From Marisa cornuarietis (Eukaryota > Mollusca > Gastropoda > Architaenioglossa > Ampullariidae), in the NCBI GenBank assembly GCA_004794655.1, contig SMMW01000149.1:1922001-1986000 (forward strand): a stretch of DNA of 64,000 nucleotides. The letters run 5' to 3'. This document shows positions 52,216-63,474 of this stretch, piece by piece. Position 1 is the first letter of the stretch; every line of letters begins with the position of its first letter. Both the position numbers and the translations under genes were made by a program. A model generated the notes under the pieces. It was not told the DNA's origin, ran no database searches, and saw nothing but the letters and a program-made list of their open reading frames with translations.

Positions 52216-52976
52216 AACCAAGAGGATTAACAGATTTTCTCACACAAGAATTTTTAATAATTACTATAATTTTTTCGTGATCTAGAATCACTACTGAGAC
52301 CAGAACTGAGTCACGAAAACTTTTATATGCTTTGTAAACATAAAGAAACAAACATTACAGTTTAGAATTTGTAGCTTCCAACATAAGACTTTCATGTTTA
52401 CTTTTGTACGGGAATAGACGTCATTTTAAGTAGAATTCAGCATCCGGAACTTTATTTTTTAAATGTCTGTCTTAAAGTATAAAATAACGCCTGTGGCAAA
52501 ACGAAAAATAAACCGCAGCCTACCTTTATTCTCCAACTGGAATTAAGCTCAGTAGAGGATGTGATTTGAAAATGAAGAGGTGAAGAGTTTTTAAAACGTT
52601 ACGTAACATCATTAGTGACGTTTCTCACTTCTGTGTCAACAGACCGCAACATGAACGGTCGATCTCATCTGTAGAGAGATAAGCTTCCCTGAACAAAGCA
52701 ATATTTTGAAATGGTTTCGAAGAATAAAAACATACTGTCCATCCGTTCAACGTGAATACTAAAACTGTGTCCAAAAATATTTTTTAGACAACTGGAAGTT
52801 TACTAGAAAAGAAGGTTTGGTGTTGTCTCTACGCCGAGTCACCGTCATTGTTATATCAGCCGGGAATGAGGCGCTACGTCCGGAGAGAGTTTACGTTTGC
52901 CTGACACGAGATTTAATTCCGTGACCTACGTTTTTGAGGGGAAATCCAGGCTGCATTGCGGTGTCTGAGAGCAACA

Positions 52977-52979
<3 letters not shown>

Positions 52980-53019
<40 letters not shown>
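52980..53019. repeat. (CA)n microsatellite
   Basis: About 20 CA units. It matches a shorter CG/CA run at 42408-42449 in unit 1. Confidence 0.97.
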
Positions 53020-53021
<2 letters not shown>

Positions 53022-53637
53022 TCTATAAGCAAATGATTATATTTGTATGCCCCGTACCCCTTTGGTCTGTCTATACTGGAAAGGAGCCAGGTGCTGTTGA
53101 CCTCCGTGTGTTCATTGGTGCGCACGCCTTTCCTCACAAGTCGGCTGGGGAAGGGGGTGAGTGAGAATTTAAAAAGTCAGCTGACAATCATTTTCACGTA
53201 AGACACTCACACGAGTTTAAATATATATATATATATATATATAGTGAGAGGCTGGACGAAAAACAGGTAACAAAACTCCTATTCATAAAGTCGCCATATT
53301 TTCCAAAATGATATACACACAGAATAAAAACGTCTTAAACTTGACAATTGTCAGTCTCGTATCATTATAATCATAAAACCATACAAAAGCGCCTTCAGTC
53401 TAGTCTCTTTACAAACATAAAAACAGATAAATACATCTTCAACCTGACGTGCAGTTGGGAGAAGTCTGTTTTGAAGAGACGTCTGGTAGTTTTTCGTGAA
53501 GGCCCCCCCCCCCCACCTCCATGAGTTTGATTTACAAGAAGCAAAATATTTCGCCTCGAGTCTGTGGCAGTAATGACACAATGACAGAAAACCGTCTCCA
53601 TGACGTCACACATTAACAGCTTTTAAAGACAGTGACG

Positions 53638-55982
53638 TCACTTAAAGACAGTTCCTGCCGCTGTTGTAGAACTTTCTTTTGAAAGACGAGCCATTACAAT
53701 ACGATGCACGTTGGAAATGACCATCAGCACTCCAGCCGCAGCCATAGCTGCGCCGCCCATAAAGAGAGGTTCTCTGTAGCTGCCATAGACGTCCCGCAGA
53801 TAGCCTTTAAGGAAAAAATGGAAAAAAGAGAAATTTTATTAATCTTATTAGAGTTTAAAACCAATGAAATATATATATTTGCGAAAGAGCATAAACATTT
53901 TGACTACTGATTTTTTTTAAAATCTTATGCTAGGTCAAGTTATTGTGAAGTTAGCCTAGTGGTTAGATTAATGGTGTCGGAACCTGAAGGATGTGCACAC
54001 TAGCCGGTTCAATACCCGTGAGAGGTAGTGTACACAACAACTTAACCCAGATGTGGAATGGAAAAGGTAGGGAAGTGAGGGAGAGGATAAATGGGGCCTG
54101 CAACATCTCACTGTTCAACGAGAATACCTTTAGCTATGGTTGTTACAATGGACGCTACGACGAATGCGGCGAATATCTTTGTTTGTTTTTCCCTTTGTCT
54201 ATTTAATCTAATTATGAATTTTTTTTATCTATTCGACTTCTCTTATGCAGTTAGATATGCCGTTATTCTGTCCCAAAATAAAAGTTTTGAGCACTCACCA
54301 AACAAAGGCGGCCCAATAGCAGTGCCAACACCTTGAAACCAGATCAAAAGACCAAACGAACTGCTAAGGTTTTCTCGCCCGAGGAGGTCCACAACCACAA
54401 CTGACTTCTGTGAAACGTATGTCCCAGTCATTATGCCATACAGCCCGAACAGCACGGCGAACTCTGCGAAAGTGGTCACGAACGGAGACAGGAAAGACAG
54501 AATCACGATGACAAAGACGACGCCGTTATAGACCAACGGTCTGAAAGGTCTGATGCGTGGCATGTCCAGTATGAAGCCAACCAGAACTCTCCCTATGGTG
54601 TCCACAATGCCTGAAATAGACAACAGGTAGGCGGCGTCTAGTTTGGAAATGCCAGCGGATGTTGCCACGGCTGGCAGAAATGTGAAAGCAGACTTAAAGG
54701 CGGCCGCGAAGAAACAGATACTGAAGCAGTACAAGAGGAATGGTGGGTTCTTCAGGAGACTCCATTCTATGAGCTTCTGATTCTTGCTGTCTCGTCTTTT
54801 CTCTTCCACTGGGAAGCAGGAGGCAAGGATGCACACGCAAAAGTTCAAAATGGGGAATTTTCGCATTGCCGGCTTTCTTTGGCAATTGTTCGCATGGCTG
54901 ACTGGAGCTTCCTGGAAAGACTGCTCGGACTCCGGTGACGTTCGCTCAGTAAATGTGGAGTAAAGAAAGTTCTTGGCGGATCTTGGATTTTCCTTAGATG
55001 AGCGATCTTCACTGCAGACAGAAGCCTCTCCGTTTTCCAGACTTTCCTTGTCTTGAGCGACCTTCCTGAACACAAGATCGAACTCTTAAATTTCAGGTAC
55101 CATCGGCAAAAAGAGACACCACATTGAATCGTTGAAATGCTGTTTTCGGAGATGAAACTCACCGTGAACATAAAATTATCTTGATTAAAGATTCTAGGTG
55201 CATTTTACACATAATCGTTTATTAACGCAAAAAAGTGTGTGTTTTAAGTACCCTGCTGACTGAAAATTCCAAGTTGTGAAACTTCATGTCAGTTTTTGAT
55301 TACAAGAATCACACTGTCTTGCCTTCTTACTGGCATCGCTCTTTTAGTAAATACAGTTGTCAAATTTTTCGTTTTTAGAATATAACATGCTCACCTGTCC
55401 CCAATGATAATGCTTTTGTGGATGGACAGAGGGCGAAACAGAGCGGCTACAACACACAGGTGCAGTGCAATGCCTGCCAAGATGAGGAAAGCCCCCCTAA
55501 AATCAAACTCTTGAAACAGCATCTCTGCCACAGGTGGGAGTAGGAAAGTCCCGGCACCCACGCCTGCTGTGCCCAGACCCACGCCAAGCCCTCGACGACG
55601 AGAGAAGTACATTCCCACGATGACTACACCTGGAGCGTACACAAGGCCTCGGCCGAAGCCTGTGTTTTGGGAAGCAGCAAAAACAAAAACAAAAACTCGC
55701 CTTATGACCAACAATATTTTGGCAGGGTTATTGGTGCCGTTAAAATGAAGTCAACTATTTTCTAGCAGTATCAAGAGCCAAAAGTAAATTTTCGTAGAGT
55801 TAACATTTCAAGAGGTATATTGTGATTATTGTTAGTTTTTATGTGTTGAACGAACATTTAAATATTTCCATCATCTTTTACTGAGTTCATAATATTTATG
55901 TATGTATATATGTTATGTATATCCATATAATAAGATGATGTTATCTTTTGCCATTTGTACCATGGGCATAATTTTCAGTGCG

Positions 55983-56061
<79 letters not shown>

Positions 56062-56283
56062 GAGGAAAAAAGCTTTTCACTTTTGAAATTTCACAAACGC
56101 AATGCTTTCATCGTAATGTAACTTCAAACATTCCTCACTTGATGAAGGCATTTTGTCACAATCATGCACCATGGAAAGGGAGATAAAAGGAAAGGGCTGG
56201 ACAATGGGTCGCCTGGAGCGAGTTTCAGCCGATCGACATCAGTGGCGGGCTCTGGTTGAGGCCTTATGTGCAAATAGCACGAA

Positions 56284-56325
<42 letters not shown>

Positions 56326-59004
56326 CCTAACTTGCTCTAAGACCCCAAAGTGTCGACGATGACACCTTACCTTGAAGGATGCCGTAGGTAAAGAAGAGGC
56401 AGGGGACGTTGGGAGCCAGACCGCTGAGAGCCACACCCAAGGCAAAGATAAAAGTCCCTGCCATCACAGACGCCCGCACACTGAAGCGGTTGCTGACAGC
56501 GGTGGCGAGAGGGCCTGTTGTTGAATTACAAGAACGGTTAACAAGCTATTTAATGACAATAAACATACCTGGCTTTATCAAAACCTCATACTCATCGAAA
56601 CCACGGTAAGTCTCTGGTGCAGTCAAAACACAAATGTACAGTAAGACCTCTATATACGAGTGAACCAATATACGAGGAAATCGAGATACGCGCCAAAAAT
56701 TCAGTGAAATTTTGTTCTTTTATACGAGCGGAAATTCGATATACGAACTCGAGTCATTTATATGTCATAGAGTAAAGACATAAAAAGAATGTAGTGAAAA
56801 TCTCAATGTTTAAAGTTAAAAACAGTGTAAATAGTGTTTGTCTCATCAGCTGATCCATTCAGCACCTGTCTGCTCTCCGGCTCCCTCCCTCTTCCCCCGC
56901 CATCTGCCTACCTCAGTTATCGACAGTCTTCGTCTCCTCCAAGGTAAAACTGATAAATATAACATATTCTTTATTACTTTATTACCTATATTTTTATAAT
57001 ATTGTGCCATTAACATTTTCTATACAGTACTGTATATTATACCGTATTCACCTATATAATGTGTTGTTGTGGGAGGGTTGGAATGCATTAATCCTATTTC
57101 CTTTATTTTATATGGGAAAATAGTTTGAATACACGAGTTTTTTGACATGCGAGCTCGCTCGTGGTACGGATTACACTCGTTTGTAAAGGTACTGCTGTAT
57201 AATGTTTTGTTTAAAAGTGCACGTGCTGCGCAAAAGGCATACATGTTTGAGCAGACACGAAAAGAAGAACATGTACACATTCAGGCCCGCGCGTCGCGCG
57301 CACACACACACACACAGCTGAGGAGAAGGGATGGGAAAACTTTGGTTATTACACGATATGTAGAACGTCTTTATTTTTATTTAAAATGTCATGTATTTCA
57401 GTGTTTCGTGCTTCTAACTAGAATGTTTACATATATAAGTTTTGTGGATTTAGGCTTTAGATTGCACCTGCCGTTTCATCATTAAGTTTGTTAAAAGAAA
57501 TATCTATATTTACAGTCCTTTACAATTCTTTAGAAATATGATTTGTTCCCGTCACTGCCTCATTATATTTGCCGGTAGCTGTTTTATAGTCGATATCATG
57601 TATGTGTGGATATACTGTAGACTTGTAAATGACCGATACCTTGAACAAATTCAAAATATTTTACATATATAAGCAAGTACTATTTATCAGCTTGACTGTG
57701 GATGAAAACTACGTTGTAGGACTTGCTGCAAGATTTCAAGACCACGGCATTTCAAAAGAAGGAACATATGGTTAAATAGAGAGTTTTGAGATGAGACCTG
57801 TAAAGCCCTCGTCAGAATATATTTCCATACTGTCAATTACAAGTACCTGATAAGAACCGAATAGACGAACACAAAGCACCCGGCCAGGCTGTAAGCTGAG
57901 CGCTTTCCTGAAACCTTTCTGTAAACTCCAAGAACAGGATGCCATCAGTCCTGTCAAAACCTCCTGAAAATATAAGGAGACTGCAAATACGTTTATGGAC
58001 AAATGCTTACTGTTGCGAGATAAAACGCTTGTTTACGATTCAGTTTATTCCCGTCAAAATCCCCTCGCACTTGTTCATCTAAATGTCTAACTCTTGTTTA
58101 TGTCCCTTGATATGTCTCATAGTAAATTAAGCTACAAGCTGGTCCGAAACAATGGTATAGGACACAAAACCGTTAAAAGAGGTTTTAAAATGTCGGGAAA
58201 GAACGAGGGCAAGATAAGATTTTATTAATAACTTAAGGCATGACACGAAAAACGTTCCAGTCGGGGGTTTTGCTTTAGTCCATCATACCCTTGAGCAGCC
58301 TTATCAAGAGTTACAAGGAGAACAATTATTTCTTGTTTTACCTATAATGAGATGTGATATGAAACAGCCCAGTACAACAAACCAGGCCCATCCTCTGTCT
58401 TGTAGCAAGGCACTGTAACCATTATCCTCTGTCTTCTTTCTATTACTGCCCTCAACCTTCGATTCCCTTCGGTCTGATGGTAAATTCAGCTGAAAATATT
58501 CAAGTATTATTCATTTTAAATTGCTTTCAACGTTTGATAGTTTCTTTCAGATTTATCTGTGCTCCTTCTCAGACGATTTTATCACCGACAGTCAATGAAC
58601 AGAGGCAATCATACTTTCCTTGGTAGGAGGGAGGGTGTTCAAAATTTTAGTTCCATGTCTTAAGTTGGCACCGATTCTTTATTTTTTGTTTCGTATCATA
58701 CACACGATAAAGATACTAGCTGAGATCAAACATTGAATAAGGGTAAACGACCGATATGTAACTGGACTGTCAACAGAAATCTTACGACGTGTCTACATAC
58801 ATAGTATTATTCTAGTAACCATATTCTGTCCAATCTCCTCACTTTATTATTGTCAAGCAGACGGGTTTGCTCGTTTGAATCTTTTTCTGAGCTTTCAGCA
58901 TCGCCGCCGTCATCTGGACAGCTAGATAAGTTATTGCCCACAGCGCGACTCCGACTGCTGGCGCCCTCTCGCGAACGAGAAAAGTTTCGAATTTCGTCTT
59001 GCAT
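53638..59004 (-). CDS. Monocarboxylate transporter (SLC16 family), 7 coding exons, complete (copy B)
   Basis: Coding exons are 59004-58843, 58489-58342, 57963-57847, 56514-56371, 55659-55395, 55065-54299 and 53804-53638, giving 589 residues. Exons 1-5 and 7 have exactly the lengths of copy A. The family motif DRGWAWFV (about 85-92) and the TM8 pair in DTIGRVLVG (D434 and R438) are kept. Exon 6 is 45 bases shorter. The acceptor used in copy A is lost, and the next TTCAG downstream gives the right phase, dropping about 14 residues; small in-exon gaps account for the rest. Most changes lie in the N-terminus and the TM6-7 loop, while membrane segments are nearly identical, which suggests that selection is still acting. 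It is a likely functional tandem duplicate of copy A; its substrate is unknown. Confidence 0.92.
53945..54100 (+). mobile_element. tRNA-derived SINE, same insertion as at 43380-43640
   Basis: CCTAGTGGTTAGATTA and GCCGGTTCAATACCC mark the A and B boxes. The flanks match those in copy A (GTGTCGGAACCTGAAGG in both), so this is the duplicated copy of one insertion. It lacks the CA expansion of copy A. Confidence 0.7.
55986..56061. repeat. (CA)n(CGCA)n microsatellite
   Basis: About 22 CA units followed by eight GCAC/CGCA units, in intron 4 of transporter copy B. Confidence 0.97.
56160..56325 (+). mobile_element. Short LINE 3' end with (GATT)n tail, plus strand
   Basis: It codes for RLERVSADRHQWRALVEALC and ANSTKID before a (GATT)n run of about 10 units (56284-56323). 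It is the same family and the same tail as at 51245-51900 but in the opposite orientation, and only about 165 bases long. It is inserted in intron 4 of copy B and absent from copy A. Confidence 0.85.
56639..57197. mobile_element. Tigger-type (Tc1/mariner/pogo) MITE with TA target duplication
   Basis: It starts CAGTAAGACCTCTATATACG and ends ...CACTCGTTTGTAAAGGTACTGCTG, which read inward as similar CAGYARKACCT...ACGAGTG terminal repeats. It is flanked by TA at 56637-56638 and 57198-57199. Inside are more ACGAG and TACGAACTCGAG blocks but no transposase frame. It is absent from the matching intron of copy A (near 46160). Confidence 0.8.
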
Positions 59005-59384
59005 GGCCAGCAATCACCAGGCGCACGTTCAAATGTTTGCAAACTGTTTGTCAACAGCAAACGAGCCACTTCGTTCTCCTTTGCTAGACACCGATTGGAA
59101 AAAAGTTATTGTATTATTCTGTTAGCTGAACGATATCTCTAAGCTATCTGAAGTAGAAGCATTATCTAGATTTAGAGAATGAGTTGGAGGATTAAAATTA
59201 GAGGGAAAACTATTCGTCCTCACGTGCACATGCGTTGTATCAAGCGATGTCATAAGTTATTTTTGTCTATCTCAGTCATAACTAAAAATAAAACTTTAAA
59301 AAATCCTAGAACAATGATGCCCTGTCATACCCTCTCCTACTCTACTTAATCCAATTATAACTGTTACTCAAATCCACCGGCAAA

Positions 59385-59456
59385 AAACAAACAAACAAAC
59401 AAACAAACAAAAACAAACAATTAAACAATCAAACAATTAAACAAACAATTAAACAA
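59385..59456. repeat. (CAAA)n / (TTAAACAA)n low-complexity repeat
   Basis: A run of CAAA units that passes into AATTAAACAA units, in the 5' UTR intron of transporter copy B and missing from copy A. Confidence 0.9.
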
Positions 59457-59850
59457 AAATGACACATCTTCTCCTAGTACGTCTTCTTTCTTTTAATAAT
59501 CATATCTCATCAGTCTGGCTACATACTGTCTGTTTATAACCATAATATTATTAATTTATATGTGTTAAATACGACTGAACGCTGAGGCTTACAGATGTTG
59601 ACTTACCTGGTATGATTGTCACAATTAACAGAATAGTTTAAAAGGTGCATTACCTGCATATTCTTACTGTGTTCTTACAAAGATAGTCAATAGCTTAATC
59701 TATGATCTTTGGTTCTTACATATTTAACGGCTTGACGAAAGCATTTGACGGAAAAAATGCTAGATGGGGATTATATCAAAACCAAATTTTAAAAAAAAAT
59801 CCAGACTTAACTTTTTGTCTCTATTTCAGTATTTCTCTATCTATACTCAC

Positions 59851-59900
59851 CTTCCCCTCGCGTCGTGGCCAAAGTGCAGCAGACAGTTGCTCTTCGTGGA
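59851..59900 (-). other. Non-coding first exon of transporter copy B
   Basis: It is the counterpart of 48541-48590. It ends GACGCGAGGGGAAG with donor GTGAGTATAG at 59850. The acceptor used in copy A (TTTTTTTCCAG) reads TTTTTTCCAAT here, so splicing probably uses the AG in GTGTCTAG a few bases on, near 59083. Confidence 0.55.
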
Positions 59901-59916
59901 CTGATGAGACTCCTCG

Positions 59917-59924
59917 TATTTATA
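59917..59924 (-). promoter_or_regulatory. TATA box of transporter copy B
   Basis: TATAAATA on the minus strand in a block conserved with 48609-48616. The distance to the inferred first exon is the same as in copy A. Confidence 0.7.
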
Positions 59925-60369
59925 GTCGATGATTCAGCGCGATAAGTCTGGTGCACACGTTACATGGTGCTCCAGAGCACGAAACAATAACCAGGCTGTC
60001 TTTGGGTGAACCGTACTCTCACCTAGCCAAAGATAAAAACACTCTCTCTTGACCTCCTGCACTCTTAGTGCGATTTCTTTCTTTATTATTAATTTTATCT
60101 TTTATATCTTTTTATTATAACATTTTAGGACGATATCCTACCCCTTTGTCACTCGTCTCCCAAAAACTGTCGCCGGGACGTTTACATATTTCTGTGAATT
60201 CAAGAGGCAATTCCGAGTCATTGTGCAAGTATATATTTGTAGAAGAACGCTTTGCTGTTGGTAGTAATATTAATTTGAGAGCGACTCATCAACGCCTAGC
60301 CGATACGTCTGTGACCGTTGTAATAACGTGAGGAATATTTCAGTTGAGGATATTCTGTATCCCATGTTC

Positions 60370-60818
60370 GCATTGGACTATATGTGTGGGGAACAATTGG
60401 AGAGTTACTGAAACACGGATATGTCAGCTTGACAGAACTGTTTTATTTAGATGGTTTAATATGTGTATGTAACTTAATAATCATACACTTACCCTGTAAA
60501 CCAAGAACAGTTGTACATTGTAAAGCTTTTTGTAATGGTACATGTAGACACTTTCTTCTTCTCTCTCTCTCTCCCTCTCACTTTTCTTTCTTTTAAGTAT
60601 GGACACTCAACAATTGTGTTCTGTGAAACTGTACTTACCAAATAAAGAAATTGGAAAAAAATTTAAAAGAAAAAGAAAAAAAGAAACACGGATATTCTAA
60701 ATCACAGTTTCTCATTGGATTATGTGTGTGGGGAGCAATTGGATAGTTACTAGAACACGGATATTCTAAATCACAGTTTTGCATTGGATTATATGTGTGG
60801 GGAGCACTTGGAAAATTA
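60370..60818. repeat. About 65-bp tandem repeat, three copies, split by a retroposed insert
   Basis: CATTGGACTATATGTGTGGGG (60370s) recurs as CATTGGATTATGTGTGTGGGG (60713) and CATTGGATTATATGTGTGGGG (60783), each followed by AGCAATTGG/AGCACTTGG-type sequence and ACACGGATATTCTAAATCAC. The first unit is cut by the insert at 60423-60682. Confidence 0.8.
60423..60682 (+). mobile_element. Retroposed insert with poly(A)-like tail and 13-bp target duplication
   Basis: A 260-base insert is flanked on both sides by the perfect 13-mer GAAACACGGATAT (60410-60422 and 60683-60695). It ends in AAATAAAGAAATTGG and an A-rich tail, so it was made by target-primed reverse transcription. It could be a 5'-truncated LINE or an mRNA fragment; the source is not recognised. 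A (CT)n run is inside it (60560-60580). Confidence 0.8.
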
Positions 60819-61249
60819 ATTATGCGTGGACATCGTGGAAGAAGAATGAAACGTATCGAGTTCTGATCGTTGTTAGTGAACATAGGATTGTGTATACTGG
60901 AATATGCTCAGACTTCTATGATTAAGTCTGTGGGAATATCTGTATCAAGAAAGGTTATAGATCGTAGTTAGGACTTTTTATATGTAATTTTGTTTTGGTT
61001 AGTAAGAGTAGGCAGATCTGCTCAGGCAAGTCATATTTTTTATTTGTATGAAAGAACACGTATTTGTCTGGCCCCGTGAGTGTGTTTGGAAGGAAGAGAG
61101 CGAGAGTCACACATGGCGGTGTGAACCCGACGTGATTTTTTGTTACGGGTCTGTCTGCGTCGTGAAGTTCTGATTTTTTTATATTAAAATATTAAGATAT
61201 TGCAACTTATAAGGGTGAGGGGAAGATAATGGAATTGAAGGGTGAGGAC

Positions 61250-62640
61250 TGTGACAGTATCCGTGGTCTTTCAACCAGAACGTGAATACTGGCCCCGGGG
61301 AATGGGCACGTGGGTACTAGTTACTCAACACTAGCCGCCCACGTCAACATTAACTGCAGGGGAAAACACACGATAATCACACGTCGGTCATTCAATTACG
61401 CAACTTGGCTCACGAGCCCCCACCCCTGCTCCTCCCCGAACACAATACTCAACGACGTGTGATTTCAATGTAACAATAAAGAAAAGATTTATTAATTACG
61501 AAAGCATTTCAACAAAACACAATCAAATGGACTCGTCTAGGGGGGTCCCAATACTATCCGTGCTAGAGCGTACTTCCGATGTTACAGTGCTGTTGCCTCT
61601 CTTTACAAATACCATACACACTCGCAAGCGCACCAACTTAGCTCTGTTACAGCTGGTTTGTTGAGAGTCCGATACTTCAGTTGACTGCCACGACACACTG
61701 ACGATTTCCTTTCGAAGTGATGTCTGATGGTCTGACGTCTTCCTCCCTCGAACTGTCACCACGTCAGAGAGCGACGACTGCTACTCTCGGTGACCCAGAT
61801 TCGAGCCTTGTACCACGCGAGGTACACACGTGGGTTCCTCGACGACTGTAATGCCACGTACAGCCGCCAAACGAACACCACCACAGACGGTCTCAGCCCT
61901 TGAGAACCGACGACTTCTAGCGGCCTCAACGTTGAGCCTCTACCTCTCACACCGGTAGAGCGAGCCCACAGTCACACAGCCCTTTCCTCTCCACGACAAC
62001 AGCAGGCAGTCTTGACAGTCCGTCGCCAATTACTTGCCTCCTTCTCTCAAGGTTTTCTAACCCGACTTCTCTCCTCCCGAGTCTTGCCCTCGTGGCTAAG
62101 ACTTGGTCCGAGGCAGAAGTGTAGCTGGCGTTAGAAAGCTGAAGCCGCTTTGGCTGGTGACCCGTTGCTCCCCTACTCAGACGTTCGCCAAAAAGCCCGA
62201 TAAGTGTGTTCTTGTCTCTCTATTTATCTCTCCACATTCTCACAGATACATACAACGAGGGATGCCATTGGTCAGTAACTCATCATCCAATCGGCTACAA
62301 TTAGAGTCAGCAAACGACAGGAGGAGATCTCTCTCTGACCGCAGGCCACGCCTACAGGTGGTTGCGGTCAGGTGGCCAAACCTCCCTCCCCCCTGTCCTA
62401 TTACGTGGTCTGACGGCAAAACCAGGTGCGCGCCTTAGGATAACTTTCTCCCTTCTGCCCAGACTTTGTTGACGTTTAGCCAGCCCTCGGCCACGCATGG
62501 CGGCCGAAATCACTTAGCACCTTCTGTTCCACGCGTCCATACCAGAACATACGCCCCCTACTTCCTCGCCAAAGGGCCTCAGGCTTGTCAACAAGGCGCT
62601 CTAGACACTAAGTGGGCAGATTGTTACCTACCCCCTCGAG
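61250..62640 (-). mobile_element. Possible solo LTR or other long repeat (GC-rich block)
   Basis: The block is clearly richer in GC than its surroundings and has no recognisable protein. Read on minus, it has a TATA-like GATAAATAG (62219-62227), an AATAAA (61488-61493) and ends in TACTGTCACA at about 61251, the CA end expected of an LTR. I find neither a clear TG start with target duplication at the other edge nor a primer-binding site. A GC-rich promoter region or other repeat is possible. Confidence 0.3.
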
Positions 62641-62659
62641 TTATCTCATGATAAGCACC

Positions 62660-63440
62660 TTACCCAGTTCATATAATTACTCAATGCATAGAGAGGCAGG
62701 ATAGGATGGAAGAAAGATTAGCAAGAGAAAAGGAAGCAGAAAAATTAGCAAGGGAGAGAGAGAGGTTAAACTGAGCAGGGAGGACATTTTGTTTTAACCT
62801 GGAGGCTAAAATATTGTCGAGGCGTTGTGACAACACTTTAACAGTCAACAGTAAAAATAAATGCACATTGCTTATGGTGATGAAAACCAACTATAAAGTA
62901 CTGCATTCTTACTGCTTTTTTTTCGGCACTTCACCTTCAGACTGCTTCTATGCAGAATGGATGGTTGTGACTGGAAATTTATAAAAATCCTGTCAAAGTT
63001 GCTTCTTTTATGGTCTAATTGAGACAGCTGTTTTGATATGCCTCAGCTAGCTCAAACATTTTCTTCCATATTTCATGCCGTAAAATCTGCATGAAAATGA
63101 CATCAGCGCATTCTTGTCTTCTTTAACACTTACCTCTCCCCGCTCACATTTTCTCTTTTAAGTTCAAAGGAATTTGTATCTGTAACTGTTAAGTGTGTAT
63201 GTAGGAACGTATGCGCATTCATGTTGTCTGTGAAGTGTGTTTCCGTCTATCACTTAAAAAGAGATCTAACCATAAAATATGTACACTGTTGTTAAATAAA
63301 CTTTATTAAAGCACAATTAACAAAGAACAAATAGGTTTATAGCGATTACAGTGTCTACCGTTCAGTTAACAAGGTCCCATAGCATGGCGGCAGTAAACTG
63401 TGTAAGTAGTTCACTGCCTGGCATGCGAAAGACTAAGGGC
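62660..63440. other. No gene recognised
   Basis: A short plus-strand frame near 62697-62777 (EERLAREKEAEKLARERERL) is only low-complexity GA-rich DNA. The rest is AT-rich without features. Confidence 0.5.
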
Positions 63441-63474
63441 CAGGATTTTGTAAAATCCTTTAACCCTTACAGCA

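Larger units (their letters stand above)
50530..60165. repeat. Segmental duplication, unit 2
   Basis: The second copy of 40945-48870, same orientation. It is longer because it has gained a LINE 3' end (51245-51900), a dispersed repeat (51990-52215), another LINE 3' end (56160-56325), a Tigger-type MITE (56639-57197) and extra sequence in the 5' UTR intron (about 59340-59800). The left edge cuts through GPCR exon 1. Confidence 0.88.
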
